The notes below the pieces were generated by a model. The model saw nothing but the letters and a program-made list of their open reading frames with translations, did no database searches and was not told the origin of the DNA. From the NCBI GenBank assembly GCA_002682825.1, contig NOKP01000034.1, positions 124,001 to 188,000 of the forward strand: a stretch of DNA of 64,000 nucleotides. The letters are read 5' to 3'. Shown piece by piece: positions 22,495-33,251 of the stretch; the first letter of the stretch is position 1; every line of letters starts with the position of its first letter. The translations under genes were made by a program, and so were the position numbers. The stretch comes from Neonectria sp. B-13 (Eukaryota; Ascomycota; Sordariomycetes; Hypocreales; Nectriaceae).

Positions 22495-22790
22495 GAGTAT
22501 TGCTAGATAGGCTAGACAGGCTCTCTATAATGTAGTATATTAGCTGGGTATAGATAAACAGCTTAGATTATAGGTTAACTTATAATCCTAGATAAGTTAA
22601 TAATTTAAATAGAGTTATTAGTACTAATAGTATAATAGAAAAGGTAGAAAAGAGAGAGAGTATAAGTAAGTAGAAGGTAGAGTAATTAAATATAGTAGAG
22701 AGAACTAAAAGAAAGTATTAAGTAATAATAAATAGAATCTTAAATATAGCTATTTATAGTAATTTTAGCCTTAGTCAATATCATCTAATA
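22495..22790. repeat. Strongly AT-rich, C-depleted block
   Basis: About 300 bases almost free of C, with runs such as AATAATAAATAG and GAGAGAGAG. This composition is what repeat-induced point mutation leaves behind, but no parent element can be recognised. Confidence 0.4.
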
Positions 22791-23103
22791 GATCAAGACA
22801 ACGCAGTAGATAACATACAGCAGTTAACACAGTAAGATGCTATGCCCAGCACCATCAATCCCAATAACTTAAACACAGCAAGCTTTCCCAGTAACATGGT
22901 TCGCATCGATGTCGTACCTTGAGCCTGTTTTTGCAACCCGTCTGGGTCCCTCTCTCTGACCTTGATGTCCAATTCATGAAAAGCTTTAGTAGTAAAGTAT
23001 ATATTAAAACTACATTTAGCTGGAAAAATTCGTGGTAGCCTCGAAAACCTAAGTACAGTTCTCCCACTGGAATATGCAGATGTAATTTTCAACTCTAAAA
23101 GAG
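22791..23103. other. Intergenic between the AT-rich block and the alcohol dehydrogenase
   Basis: Two overlapping minus-strand open frames (under 100 aa) have no recognisable features. Probably the 3' flank of the dehydrogenase gene. Confidence 0.4.
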
Positions 23104-24165
23104 CTACTGTAATAGCTCGTCCATAACAATCACGGCACGACCATAAAGTTGTCCTTTCCGCAGCTTCTCGTACGCCTCAGGGATCTGATCAAAGGAGAAT
23201 CGGTCAATGTCAATCTGCAGTTTCCCCTCGAGTGCTAGCTGACAAACCTCGCGCAGGTCCTGACGCGTGCTGCCCAGCGAGGTTGCAAACCTAGCACTCG
23301 TCGCTATCCTGTTCCAGCCGAGTCTGACGCTACCGCCCTGCATGCCCACAACAGAGACAAATCCCTCCGGGCGCACTAGGGCGGCGGCTAGATCCAGAGT
23401 GCGATCGGTTCCGACAACGTCCAGGACGCATTCGACGCCTCTTCCGTTGAGAAACTGGCGTATGCGAGTTTCAGTGTCTGTCTGTGAGAGCACGACCACA
23501 TCGGCACCCAGTTTCTTAGCAAGATCGAGGCGGTCCTGGGACGTATCTACCGCAACGACTTTGGCAGCAGTGCGCAGCTTGATGAGTTGGATCGCGTAGG
23601 CGCCGACGCCGCCGACGCCAATGACGAGGGCGCTCGTCCCCGGGCGCAGTAGGGGCCAAAAGGGCTTGCAGCCGGCGTACGCGGTCACGCCGGCGTCTGT
23701 GAGGGGAGCGAACAAGACGGGGTCGGCGGAGCCCATGGAGATGAGCTCGGTACGGGGGACGGCAATGAAGTCTGCGAGTCCTCCGTCGAAGCCGCAGCCT
23801 CGGGTCATGCCAATCGCACCGCGCCGAAAGCGATCACAATGCTGTTCGATGCCAGCTTCGCAATACTCGCAGAAACCGCAGTGGCGCATGTGATGGAGCA
23901 CGACCGTCTCCCCCTTTTCCAAATCGGTCACACTCGAGCCCCATGATTCAACATACCCGGCCGTCTCGTGTCCGAGGATGTAGCCGGCATCGATCGCGCT
24001 CGCATAAGGATCCTCGCCGGGCTGGCTGTCCATCATGTCCATGTCAGAGCGGCAGAGACCGACCGCTTTTACACGGACCAGGACATCCAGCGGACCGGGT
24101 GTCGGTTTGGGAACGTCGGCATACTGACCAGGTTGTCCCCAACGAACAAGCTTATAAGCTCTCAT
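23104..24165 (-). CDS. Zinc-dependent alcohol dehydrogenase (MDR family)
   Basis: Intronless, 353 aa, full length for the family. N-terminal GroES-like domain with the catalytic-zinc Cys in GLCRSD (Cys38) and GHET (His66-Glu67). The structural-zinc cysteines are in the CGFCEYCEAGIEQHC loop. The Rossmann nucleotide site is GVGGVGAYAIQL (about 182-193), followed by an Asp (VDTSQ), which suggests NAD(H) preference. It oxidises a primary or secondary alcohol to aldehyde or ketone in the cytosol. It is divergent from the SDR at 25083 across a 0.9-kb promoter with a 10-bp inverted repeat, and may mark the left edge of the catabolic cluster. Closest in feel to bacterial-type MDR enzymes; transfer is possible but untested. 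Confidence 0.9.
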   Translation of the reverse strand: MRAYKLVRWGQPGQYADVPKPTPGPLDVLVRVKAVGLCRSDMDMMDSQPGEDPYASAIDAGYILGHETAGYVESWGSSVTDLEKGETVVLHHMRHCGFCEYCEAGIEQHCDRFRRGAIGMTRGCGFDGGLADFIAVPRTELISMGSADPVLFAPLTDAGVTAYAGCKPFWPLLRPGTSALVIGVGGVGAYAIQLIKLRTAAKVVAVDTSQDRLDLAKKLGADVVVLSQTDTETRIRQFLNGRGVECVLDVVGTDRTLDLAAALVRPEGFVSVVGMQGGSVRLGWNRIATSARFATSLGSTRQDLREVCQLALEGKLQIDIDRFSFDQIPEAYEKLRKGQLYGRAVIVMDELLQ

Positions 24166-25082
24166 GATGAAGTATATAGTAATAATTTGTAGTTTTAGAA
24201 AAAAAAACCTTTCGTTTTCTCTTCTTTCTTTGGTTTAGGCAGACGGGATTTGAGAGGATTGGGACGTTACAGATGCTGATGGTGAAGACGATAAACTTGG
24301 AAGAGAATCAGATGCTGATGATGAGTGGCAATGACCTTTCAGAGAGAATGTGAGGAATATTGTAAAAGAATATACCGTCAAACAGCACGATATTAAATGT
24401 TGCGGGTTGTGGATTTTGTTCGAATGTTGACTATTTGGTTTATCCCGGCCCCAGCTACGCTATACACTCTACTTTGACAAGTAGAAAGAAACGGTGAATC
24501 ATCGGATGATATTCGGACAAGAAGACAGGGGGTCTTAGGCTCATATTGCGAAAGTGGAGCAGTATTTTGGTAGTAATGTGTACCCCGCAGTGTTGGAATT
24601 GCATTGTTTCGATACTCCACCCTACCCTACCGTACGGATACTTTGTGAGAGATGCCTTGCATCCTGTCGGTTATCCTTTTCCGTCTTCAGCCAGGAGACC
24701 CTTTAGTCAAGCCACCTACAACTACTTAAAGGCCTACGTACCGATAGTGTCGCTAAATTAGGACGGTCTAATATCGGCACAATTGTGCCGAAGAGAGGAA
24801 TATGTGTATTGTGCCGTGACATCAGATCGTTCTGCATAAGCATCATGGGCAGTTTCTTTTTAGCGGCAACTCATTGGGGCCCGCCACAACCGAAGGTAAT
24901 TTGTGGCGGGGTCGTTAACCACAAGATATCCTTGCCATACTTCTCCCCTTGGACTGCTTGTTTTTTTGACAATACGATTTTGATTCGTAGTTTATGAGGA
25001 ACTGTAGTGTGCTAGGACGACCCGATAAGAATATCCAATACCGCATCAGATCTTGACAATTTCTTTTTCCCACTGAGATATC
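24166..25082. promoter_or_regulatory. Divergent promoter of ADH and SDR, with inverted repeat
   Basis: CCCGCCACAA (24880-24889) and TTGTGGCGGG (24901-24910) form a perfect 10-bp inverted repeat around an 11-base centre. CCG/CGG triplets in each arm are the type of site bound by Zn2Cys6 dimers. Function is inferred. Confidence 0.4.
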
Positions 25083-26003
25083 ATGGCTTCTCTAGGCTTA
25101 AAGGGGTAAGTACACCCACCAGAACCTCATATCCCATCATCTCATCACCTCATCATCCGAATTGCTTTCCTCGTCTTGCACAGTAACCGGATGAGTTGAA
25201 TCGTCTCTTTTTCTTATCAATCTAGGTCCGCAATTGTCACAGGCGCAGGAGGTGCTTTGGGTCGCGCCATCGTGCTCGGCCTTGCTCGACACGGTGTGAC
25301 CAAGGTCGCGGGCTTGGACGTGAACAGCAGCGCTCTCGACGAAACCAAAACCAAGTTGGCCCAAGAATTTCCCGGGGTGCAGTTCCTCCCCGTCGAAGCT
25401 GATGTCTCGTCAGAACCGTCCATCTCGCAGGCCATCTCCAGCATCATCCGCGAGTTTGGGCGGACTGACTATGCCGTCAACAACGCCGGTATAGGACAGA
25501 AGCTAGCGCTGTCGGGAGACACTTCAACACAGGAGTTTGAAAAGGTCATGAACGTCAACTTTCGGGGACTGTGGCTGTGCGAAAAGTTGGAGCTGGCACA
25601 GATGGAAAAGCAGGAGCCGCGCGTCGTGAACCCGTTGAACTCATCCGTCACGGAGCGAGGGTGCATCGTCAACATCTCGTCTGTGCTGGGCTTTATGGCA
25701 ATGCCGCATCTCGGAGTTTACAATTCCTCCAAGCATGCAATTCTAGGACTCACCAGGACCGACGCCATTGACTATGCCAAGAAAGGCATCAGAGTCAATG
25801 CCGTCGCGCCGGGCTTCATTGATACACCGCTGCTGACGGAGGCGACGAGGTTGGCGCTGAAACCGACGATAGATAGGATACCACAGGGAAGGCTGGCATC
25901 CCCCGACGAAGTTGCCGATGCCGTGTGTTTCATGGTGAGTGGCATGGCCACCCACCTCACTGGTGTCACACTTCCCTTGGATGGCGGGTTCACGGCGACG
26001 TAA
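25083..26003 (+). CDS. Short-chain dehydrogenase/reductase (SDR 1)
   Basis: Exons 25083-25105 and 25226-26003 give 266 aa. The tiny first exon (MASLGLKG) joins exactly to SAIVTGAGGALG, the cofactor-binding TGxxxGxG (13-20). Also present: VNNAGIG, the Ser in NISSVLG, catalytic YNSSK, and the C-terminal LPLDGGFTAT typical of classical SDRs. NAD(P)-dependent oxidation of a secondary alcohol or reduction of a ketone; the Asp in GLDVNSS suggests NAD. One of four SDRs in the cluster. Substrate unknown. Confidence 0.9.
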
Positions 26004-26727
26004 TCTGTTAGGGTGTAAAATTATCCTTATTTTCGGTTGCGATTTTCTCTCTGCAATTGATCTCGGTGATTTGACTTGGAACGAGTAACATGTTCAAGAC
26101 CGGCACTGGAACAGTCATCTCGTATCAATCTTTGTTTTTAAGCAGACTAGTCGAGTAAATCGGACCAGTAAACCCCTCTAATGCACGTTTTATTCTGGTA
26201 AAAAGGGCTTATGTTAAGAGGAGTATCACTGAGTGTCGTCCCAATCTCAATTTTGAAAATTACAATGCTTTATACCCAAAGGGATGACCCGTCGAACCAA
26301 GCTACGTAATCGCAAAATTTCAGGTAACCTGCGAAAAGATTTGATCAAGCGGAAACTTTCCGAAGGCTAGAGGTGTTGATATTAATACTGTTATTTTTGC
26401 GTGGTCTTAGATTGGACTCGATGTTCCTGTCAAGTGTGAAGAACGTAATCGCAAAAGATACCAATTGGTCAGAAAACGATAAATGAATTCAAATACAAAA
26501 CTATGGATAAGGTAAATCATAAATCGACCCTCAACCACGTTGTTTTACAGATCCCTGGTCCTCTCTTCTGCTCAAGGTGAGGTAATGAGTTGCCTAGCTC
26601 CCATGTCCCAGGTTTCGGATTCCACGAGACAAGTAGGGATAGTTGTAGTCTTTCTTCCTTAGGAATACCTGTTTTAGCTACAGATGTCGATATGATCCCT
26701 TTTTTGCCGTATGAGCCATGGCTTTGC
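26004..26727. other. Intergenic, nothing supported
   Basis: Convergent 3' flanks of SDR 1 and the MFS transporter; AT-rich, no feature. Confidence 0.5.
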
Positions 26728-28562
26728 TCACTCAGTTGTATCACGAGACTTTGAGTTTGCAGTCTCGATGTGAGTAGAGCCTCCCTTGGTATCCAAGGCC
26801 TGCTCAAAGTCCAGAGCGACTTTGTCGCCGAATTTGACGGCAATCTCTTCCAACGACACGCCAGCAGTCTGCAAAGAGTTAGTATCCAGTGATATAAACA
26901 TATATATGTATATGCGACACGCTGCAACAGACTACACTTACCTCTGGTAGCAAAAACATGCAAGGAATGGTCAGGGTAACGGTGACGCAGATAAAGACTA
27001 TGTAATACTTCCATCCGATGCTTCCAAAAGCCTGTGCTGCAGGCGCAGTCGTCCAGATGGAGAAGACATAGAAGCCAAAGTATGATATAGCAGAGCCTTT
27101 GCTGCGCAGGTGGGTGGGCCAGATCTCGCAGCCATACACGTAGCCGACGCACTCCAAGGTGCAGCAGAAGTAAAAGGCGATTAGGAAGTAGATTGCTACA
27201 GCGGCGCGGACGCCGGCCAGGTTTGAACCCTCAAGGTACTGGCTTTGCAGCGCCGCCTGTATGGCAACAAGAATGGCCATACCCCAGCCACCGGCCACTA
27301 TTTATCATGATTAGCTGACGTGTCCAGCAGAGTGGGAGAAAGAAAAGAAAGAAAGGAAGTAAGAAAAAAAGAGAGAGAAAAAGGGCGCAAACGGCGCAAA
27401 CCTACCGATAAGCTTAACGCGGCCGATGCGGTCAATCAGCCAGATGTTGACAAAGCAGCCTAGAAAGAGACAGACAGTCCAGACCAGAGACAGAGTCAGC
27501 TGTAGGATGGTATCGTAACCGAGAGCGCCGAAGAGCCGAGGTGTCAGGTTTGCCAAGACAGTTATGCCAGTCGACTGCGCCATGGACCAGACCAGGAGTG
27601 TGCACACAAGACGCTTCCTCATGGACGGCGTGCGGAAGATGAAAGCCCAGCTTCGGGGCTGGGAGCGATCCTGCTCGACCTGGGCGACAATCTGCGACAG
27701 TTCGGCTTGAGCCACCCTGCCGTTGGGGTCATGCTTTGTCTTGTGGATATTGTGCAGAATCTCTCCAGCTTCGTCGGGCCGGCCGACCTCAACGAGCCAT
27801 CGGGGCGACTCGGGCAGAAACAGGAGAGAGACCACGAGGCACACACCGAGGAAGGCGGCAATAATGTAGTTGAGGCGCCATTGGTACGCTTCGGAAACGA
27901 AGTGGAAGCCAAGAGCAGCGCAGGAGGATGAAATGTAGCCAAAGACGATAAAGTTACCTTGCAAGCCGACGAGGAGTCCTCGGCTGTGCGCAGGCGAGAT
28001 CTCGCTCAGGTAGACAGGTGTGTTTGTGATGATCATACCGCATCCAAGCCCCGTGATATACCTGCCAACCAGGAACATGGCGATGTGTGGCGCGCCAGCC
28101 TGCAGAGTGTTGCCGATGGCGACGAGGACGGCGGCCACGCGGTTGACGGACTTTCTCCCCCATCTGTTGGAGATGTACGCTTGCACAACGCAGCCGATGA
28201 GAGCCGCACCGAAGAAGCTGGGAGTCGGGTCAGCTAGCGTTCCCTAGAATCTTTCTTGTCTTCTCTTACCCGGAAACGATGCAGTCGATGAGCATGTTGG
28301 CATTCGATCCGGACAAGAATTTTTGATTAAAGGTCACCTGTGCCAGAGTCCCCGCAATGACATTGTTGGAGTAGCCGTAGTTGTAGCTGGCCAAAGCGGC
28401 CGAGCAAATGAGCTGTCCACAATCAGCAACTTTGTTCTTGCCCTAGCAGCGCCGCTCGCAAGGGGTGAATGATGAGGTACTGACCACGATGTTGGTAAAA
28501 CTCGTGTGAGCCTTGACTCCAGCACGTGCTGCGGCCGCCCTTTCTGTCGCACCTTCGGCCAT
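26728..28562 (-). CDS. MFS transporter, sugar-porter family
   Basis: Five exons on the minus strand: 28485-28562, 28270-28412, 27406-28217, 26942-27297 and 26728-26868, giving 509 aa with all phases consistent. Sugar-porter signatures: SNRWGRKSVNR (loop 2-3), TPVYLSEISPAHSRG (helix 4-5), PESPRWLVEVGR (after helix 6), DRIGRVKL, and YGCEIWPTHLRSKG. Twelve helices are expected; the N-terminus is short (about 25 residues before helix 1). Plasma-membrane proton symport of a small organic molecule is likely; in catabolic clusters such carriers often import the substrate, though sugars and quinate are equally possible. Its promoter contains an inverted pair of CGGGG(G)ATGGAATCC. Confidence 0.9.
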
Positions 28563-30227
28563 TGTGGGCGTGAAGATAGAAAGGAAGAGAAAAACTAAGA
28601 CAAGTGTTGGATTTTTCGCGAAAGAGTCTCAACGCTTGTGAAAGGAATTTCAATTAGGTTTCTCTGTTCACTGCCATCGATGTGACTATTATCTCTTCTT
28701 TTTTTTCGGGGATGGAATCCTGACAAAGGCTCGTTTATTAATACATGTAGGCGAAGCTTCATTTACTCCACAAGCAAACTTAGAGTGCAAGCTGATCTAC
28801 CGGTAGTATGCTCCCCCTGCAAACTGGTGAAATACGAGAGAAGGGAAAAGGGGAGAAGACTAGACTAGCGTAGCGGGGAAGGGCAACAACGAAACATCAC
28901 TGGATCAAACTTGAGTTAAAAGTGCGAGGTCCAAAGTTAGAGCGAAGTTGAACCGTGCAAGTTGTGCGAGTCCGAAGCGCCCTCCCGTGAACCGCTAGAG
29001 GCAGATGCCGCGTTAGTCAGTTGAGGCTAACAACGCTGAACAAAGACAAGCTCGGGATTCCATCCCCCGCAATCCATGGTAACTGGGTCTGGGGTACACC
29101 ATAGATCCGCAGATCCACATATCACCTTCGTCCTTTCATGGTCCACCTATCCCATCGCTTCGGGACAAAGTTGAGGGGGTTCCAGTCGACTAAAACGCCC
29201 GTGCACATTCACCCGGATCGTGGGGTCGGCGTTGGAGGGTTTGCTGCAGAGGTCTACGATAAGGCATCAGATTTGTTTTGCAAGGCGCCCAACCAGCCAC
29301 GTGTATACGGCCAGCTACGTGAGAAAGACCCAAGTGAATTGCTGGCCCCTGATTTGTGTGAGCGAGCGACGACTCATCTCGTGGCAGAATGGGTAAGAGT
29401 GAACGTGATACCCGCTTGGAAGAACAACTGCATCATCTCACTGGGGCAACACATAAGTACTGGTCTCATACTGGTCTCATTGATGCATGACCCTTCCCGT
29501 CTTGGCTGGCAGCTTTGGGCGTGATGAGCTGAGCCCTCCCCATCTGCCTCCTTGTTCTGCACGGAATCAAACAAATCTAGGTGAAGAGAATGCCAAGTAC
29601 TATCTTAGTCACATGGTCCAAAGGGCTGATTGCTGTCTTTTGACGAGAGCCATCGAACCCAGTACGCGAAAAGCTTCTCATTATGCCGACTCCCGCTTGT
29701 CGAGCATACTCGCTAACCCCTTTGCTCGCCTTCCGGATCAAGAGAGGCGATTCAGCCCTATTGTACTCAGCTTGTCCGATCGCAACATGCGGCACCCAAG
29801 ACAAACGGCGGTCAGCTAGGGAACGGCTCGAGATGAGATGCTGGTTCTTTTGAAATTGCTCCCGCTCCCATGATCTCTCTGCCGACTATCCGGCCGGCCA
29901 AGAATGTCGTCGCGCCCTCATCCAGTAGGACATTGGAATTACGCCGAAATCCATCCGTGCACCGAGATTGCCTATTTGGTAAAGTTTCTGCCAATAACAG
30001 CGCTAGGGTGCCTGTGGCACAAATTGCGACTGGCAGCCACCCACAAAGATGAAAAGGAGGTGCAATAGCTCTGCTCTTGAGAAGTCGAATTGCTGGTACA
30101 CCTCATCAGCAATCCGCCATCATTCGTCACTTAAATTAAAACTTCAAAAGCAAACAAATACAAAGGAACCAGAAACACGATAAGAAGAGAGGAAAAAAAA
30201 ACCAAAGGAGAAATCAAGGAAACGAAA
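28563..30227. other. Long intergenic region, promoter sequence and weak open frames
   Basis: 1.66 kb. An inverted pair of 14-15 bp motifs lies at 28707-28720 and 29055-29069. A 128-aa open frame at 29138-29524 has no recognisable family, no intron support and overlaps other frames, so I do not call it a gene. Confidence 0.4.
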
Positions 30228-31117
30228 ATGCAAGGTCCGAAATTCTTCGTGGTAGCGCGTGTCGTCGGCCGCGATGGCGGTATGCCGCTGGTATGTTCTC
30301 GGTTTTCCCATCCGTGGCTCATGCCAAGGCTCTCATTTTGCGCAAGGGAAAATGTTGATTTACTAACGTGTGTGTGTGTGGTTTGCCGGTCAAAGTGGAA
30401 AGAAAGATTAGTCCACCTCTGCGGCGTCTCTGCCACGGAGCTGTACGGGGACTCGTACTACTGGGGCGAGGATCTCGACGGCGAGCCGGACACCCTATGG
30501 GGCCTCGAAGGCTATACTCACCCCATCGGCTTCTTCATAGATCACGTATCCTCGAACATCTTCAAGCGCGAGATGGCGCTAGTGGACAAGGACGAGCTGC
30601 TCAGACACCAGCAAGGCTTGGGGAGCCCGGACTACGACCTCCACCACTACGATCAAGAGTCTGGCTGGCTCAAGAGGGACGACGATCCTGATCGACACTA
30701 CAAGTCAGGCTACGTGGCCGTGCACCACTTCTGGGCCTCCTCTGAGGCGGATCGACCAAGTCTCCTGGCTGCCTTGGGCGCTTTCGCTGCCGACACGCGA
30801 AGCGGCCGGACCCACAAGGTCCAGAGCTGCCTCGTGCTGCGCGAATGCCATGACTTGAAGATGGCGACTCTGTGGTTAAGGTACGTGCGAACAGTACCAC
30901 CAGCCTACCCACAACCTGCCTAACTGGCTTTGAGCTAAAGTATACATTGAACCTGACCCTATTGTGCAGGACAAAGACGGATCAAGACTACCAATCTTTT
31001 CATCAACGATCGCTTGCTAGTCTTCTAGAAGAGGTCCAACCACTGTGTTCCAAGACCAAGGTGCACTTCTCAAGGTCCTTTGACGGTCACTTGGATCTCA
31101 AAGCCGAGACTCGGTAG
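30228..31117 (+). CDS. ABM-like dimeric alpha/beta-barrel protein
   Basis: Exons 30228-30290, 30396-30880 and 30970-31117 give 231 aa. The first half (to about 85) has the antibiotic-biosynthesis-monooxygenase pattern: a short beta strand (FFVVARVVGR), a helix with WKERLVHL, an EPDTLWGLEGY strand, then IGFFIDHVSSNIFKREM. The second half (about 120-231) looks like a degenerate second barrel (VAVHHFWASSEAD to a final HFSRSFDG strand). This fold carries small cofactor-free oxygenases, isomerases and decarboxylases. It has no secretion signal. Placement among dehydrogenases suggests a role on a pathway intermediate, but the function is unknown. Confidence 0.65.
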
Positions 31118-31522
31118 GCCTAGGGAGCCATCGGGGGGGTTGCGGGATGTTTTGGTGATACTCAGGCTTTATGGCTCGTATATTGGGCCATGATAACTCT
31201 GGGGAGGACAGCGATGTACAGGGTTTCAGCTTTGTGAAATGAACTGCATCTCGGGTTTTGTCTTTAGTCTTTTCCTTTTTTCTCCCTCTTCAAGTCGCCA
31301 GACACTCACGGTTATCAAGCATAGCCGAGTAGTACGTCTTTATTTAGCATATCTATGATATAACTCATACTACAGTGCATTTCTGCTTATCATCGAGAAG
31401 ACTACCCTGTCATCGCAAACATTCTCACCCTTACTTGAATCATGCCAAATACAGTTGCCCTTGTTACTGTGCAACAGCCGCAAAATTTTGCATCTTGTGC
31501 GGTTTTGAGCTCCGGCAATCAA
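31118..31522. other. Intergenic, nothing supported
   Basis: Convergent 3' flanks of the barrel protein and SDR 2. Confidence 0.5.
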
Positions 31523-32473
31523 TCATGTGCTTTTTGGAATGATACCAAACACTGGAATATCGCCGACCTCTAGACCGGACGCCAGCTTGACTCCATAGCG
31601 CACATGGTCGAGGGTGCTCCGAGGGATGTAAACGTCGTCCTCTGTGCCCATGACCTTGTCCCAGTTCTTGATGAATCCTTCGGGCGTAGACTCTTGCGTG
31701 TGCCCGGGGAACGTCGCGAACGTCACCCGTGCCGATCTGTCAGCAGCAGCCGTGAAGCACTCTCCCGACACCGGGCACTCGTCCGAGGCGAGGGCAACGA
31801 CGGCTGGTGCACATTTCCTTGCTTCGAAATAGGTTCTGGTGATGAACTTGGATCCTTCGGATAGATCCCCCATGCGGGTTGACCCGGACGGCAGGACGGC
31901 GTTGACTTTGATGCCGTACTGCTCGGAGAAGCGGCCGAGGTCGCGGGCAATGGCAAAGGTGGCACCCTTGGACGCAGTATAGGCATTGTCGCCGCCAGCG
32001 CCGAAGCCAAAGATGGCGTCCGAGGCCACATATATGATGCGCCCGTGATGCTGCTTCTCCATATGGCTCCATACGGCGCTGGTCATATACTGCGAGCCCA
32101 GCACCGCAATCTCCATGACGCGCATGAAGGCCGGGCCGTCGAGGTCGGCGTGAGAGCTTGGACTTCCCGAGATGGCCGCGTTGTTGATGAGAATGTCGAC
32201 GCGTCCAAACTCTTCCACCGTTTGCTGCACAATCTTGATGGCGCTGGCCTTGTCAGACACATCGTGCCCGTCGGCCATGGCGGAGCCCCCAGCGGCTACA
32301 ATCTCGTTGACGACGCTTTGGGCACGCGAAATGTCCCCAGACTGGCCCTCCAGCGTGCCCCCATAGTCGTTGACAACTACCTTGGCCCCCTTGGCGGCAA
32401 GGAGGAGAGCGTACTCTCGGCCGAGACCCCCGCCTGCTCCCGTAACAATGGCGACGCGATCTCTGACTGACAT
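31523..32473 (-). CDS. SDR 2, related to multifunctional-enzyme dehydrogenase domains
   Basis: Intronless, 316 aa. Cofactor motif TGAGGGLG (11-18) and the following VVNDYGGTLEGQSG are typical of the (3R)-hydroxyacyl-CoA dehydrogenase domain of peroxisomal multifunctional enzymes and their stand-alone relatives. Also INNAAI, a VASD segment and the active-site YTASKG. The C-terminus ends PKST, not a canonical PTS1, so peroxisomal location is not supported. Divergent from SDR 3 across a 0.78-kb promoter. It could oxidise a hydroxyacyl or alicyclic alcohol intermediate; the substrate is not shown. Confidence 0.88.
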   Translation of the reverse strand: MSVRDRVAIVTGAGGGLGREYALLLAAKGAKVVVNDYGGTLEGQSGDISRAQSVVNEIVAAGGSAMADGHDVSDKASAIKIVQQTVEEFGRVDILINNAAISGSPSSHADLDGPAFMRVMEIAVLGSQYMTSAVWSHMEKQHHGRIIYVASDAIFGFGAGGDNAYTASKGATFAIARDLGRFSEQYGIKVNAVLPSGSTRMGDLSEGSKFITRTYFEARKCAPAVVALASDECPVSGECFTAAADRSARVTFATFPGHTQESTPEGFIKNWDKVMGTEDDVYIPRSTLDHVRYGVKLASGLEVGDIPVFGIIPKST

Positions 32474-33251
32474 TCTTGCTGGAGTCTAGAGTTGAGGTAT
32501 CAGGTCTAATTAGGTTTCTGGAGGAACGGGAAAGCGCTGGTGACAAAAATGGGACTTGAAAGTGGTTCGTCGTGGATGGTTGAGCGACCCTGTTCAAACG
32601 TGGCCGTGTCTCAATGTAGAGACGCTTTTGTAAGTCGTTGTCCATCCTGGCCTACACAATATGCCGTCAACATGGCATGGGTGAAGCCGAACCCCGCACT
32701 CGCACTGTTGCCTTTGTAGAGATGCAGCTAATCGAAATGAATCTCGAGTGTGACGGCAAGTCTCGCTCGATAATGGTCCGGCCGGCTCGAGTGTTGCGAA
32801 CAGGACCAACTTCGGGGTAAGCCTTGTTGGTCTCCGAATAAATTGTGGGGATTTTCGCTTTAAATACCCCGGACTTGGATTGATTCGGAAACATTTCCAC
32901 AATGCAACTTTTAGCCCTCCAACGTTGGATGTTGATCGAGGAATAACCCCGCTCAGCTCGGCTAAAATGATTCTGAACTGGCAGCCAACCCTCGTCTTCT
33001 CTTCATCTTGTCGTCCCTTCTGGTCTGCGGGTGCAACAATTTTCTGTCAAATAAGGTACCTTGTCATCATAAACCCAGCGCATTGTCACTGATTACATCT
33101 CGTGGCCTATACGGTGATAAGACAAGTCTGGCCTCCGCACTGCTTGCTGCAGCAGAAATTCAAAGCCTTTTGAAGTCACCCAAACTCTTTATTCTTTATT
33201 CTTTTTTTGTTTCTCTTCTAGTAACACGCAGAGCACCACCTCAGTCTCAAC
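32474..33251. promoter_or_regulatory. Divergent promoter of SDR 2 and SDR 3
   Basis: No gene. It contains CTTCGGGGTAAG at about 32811-32822, similar in core to CGGGG motifs in other promoters of the cluster, and a TTTAAATA box near 32859-32868. Confidence 0.35.

Noticed and set aside
29138..29524. 128-aa open frame as a gene
   Set aside because: No domain, no intron or promoter support, and overlapping frames on both strands of similar size.
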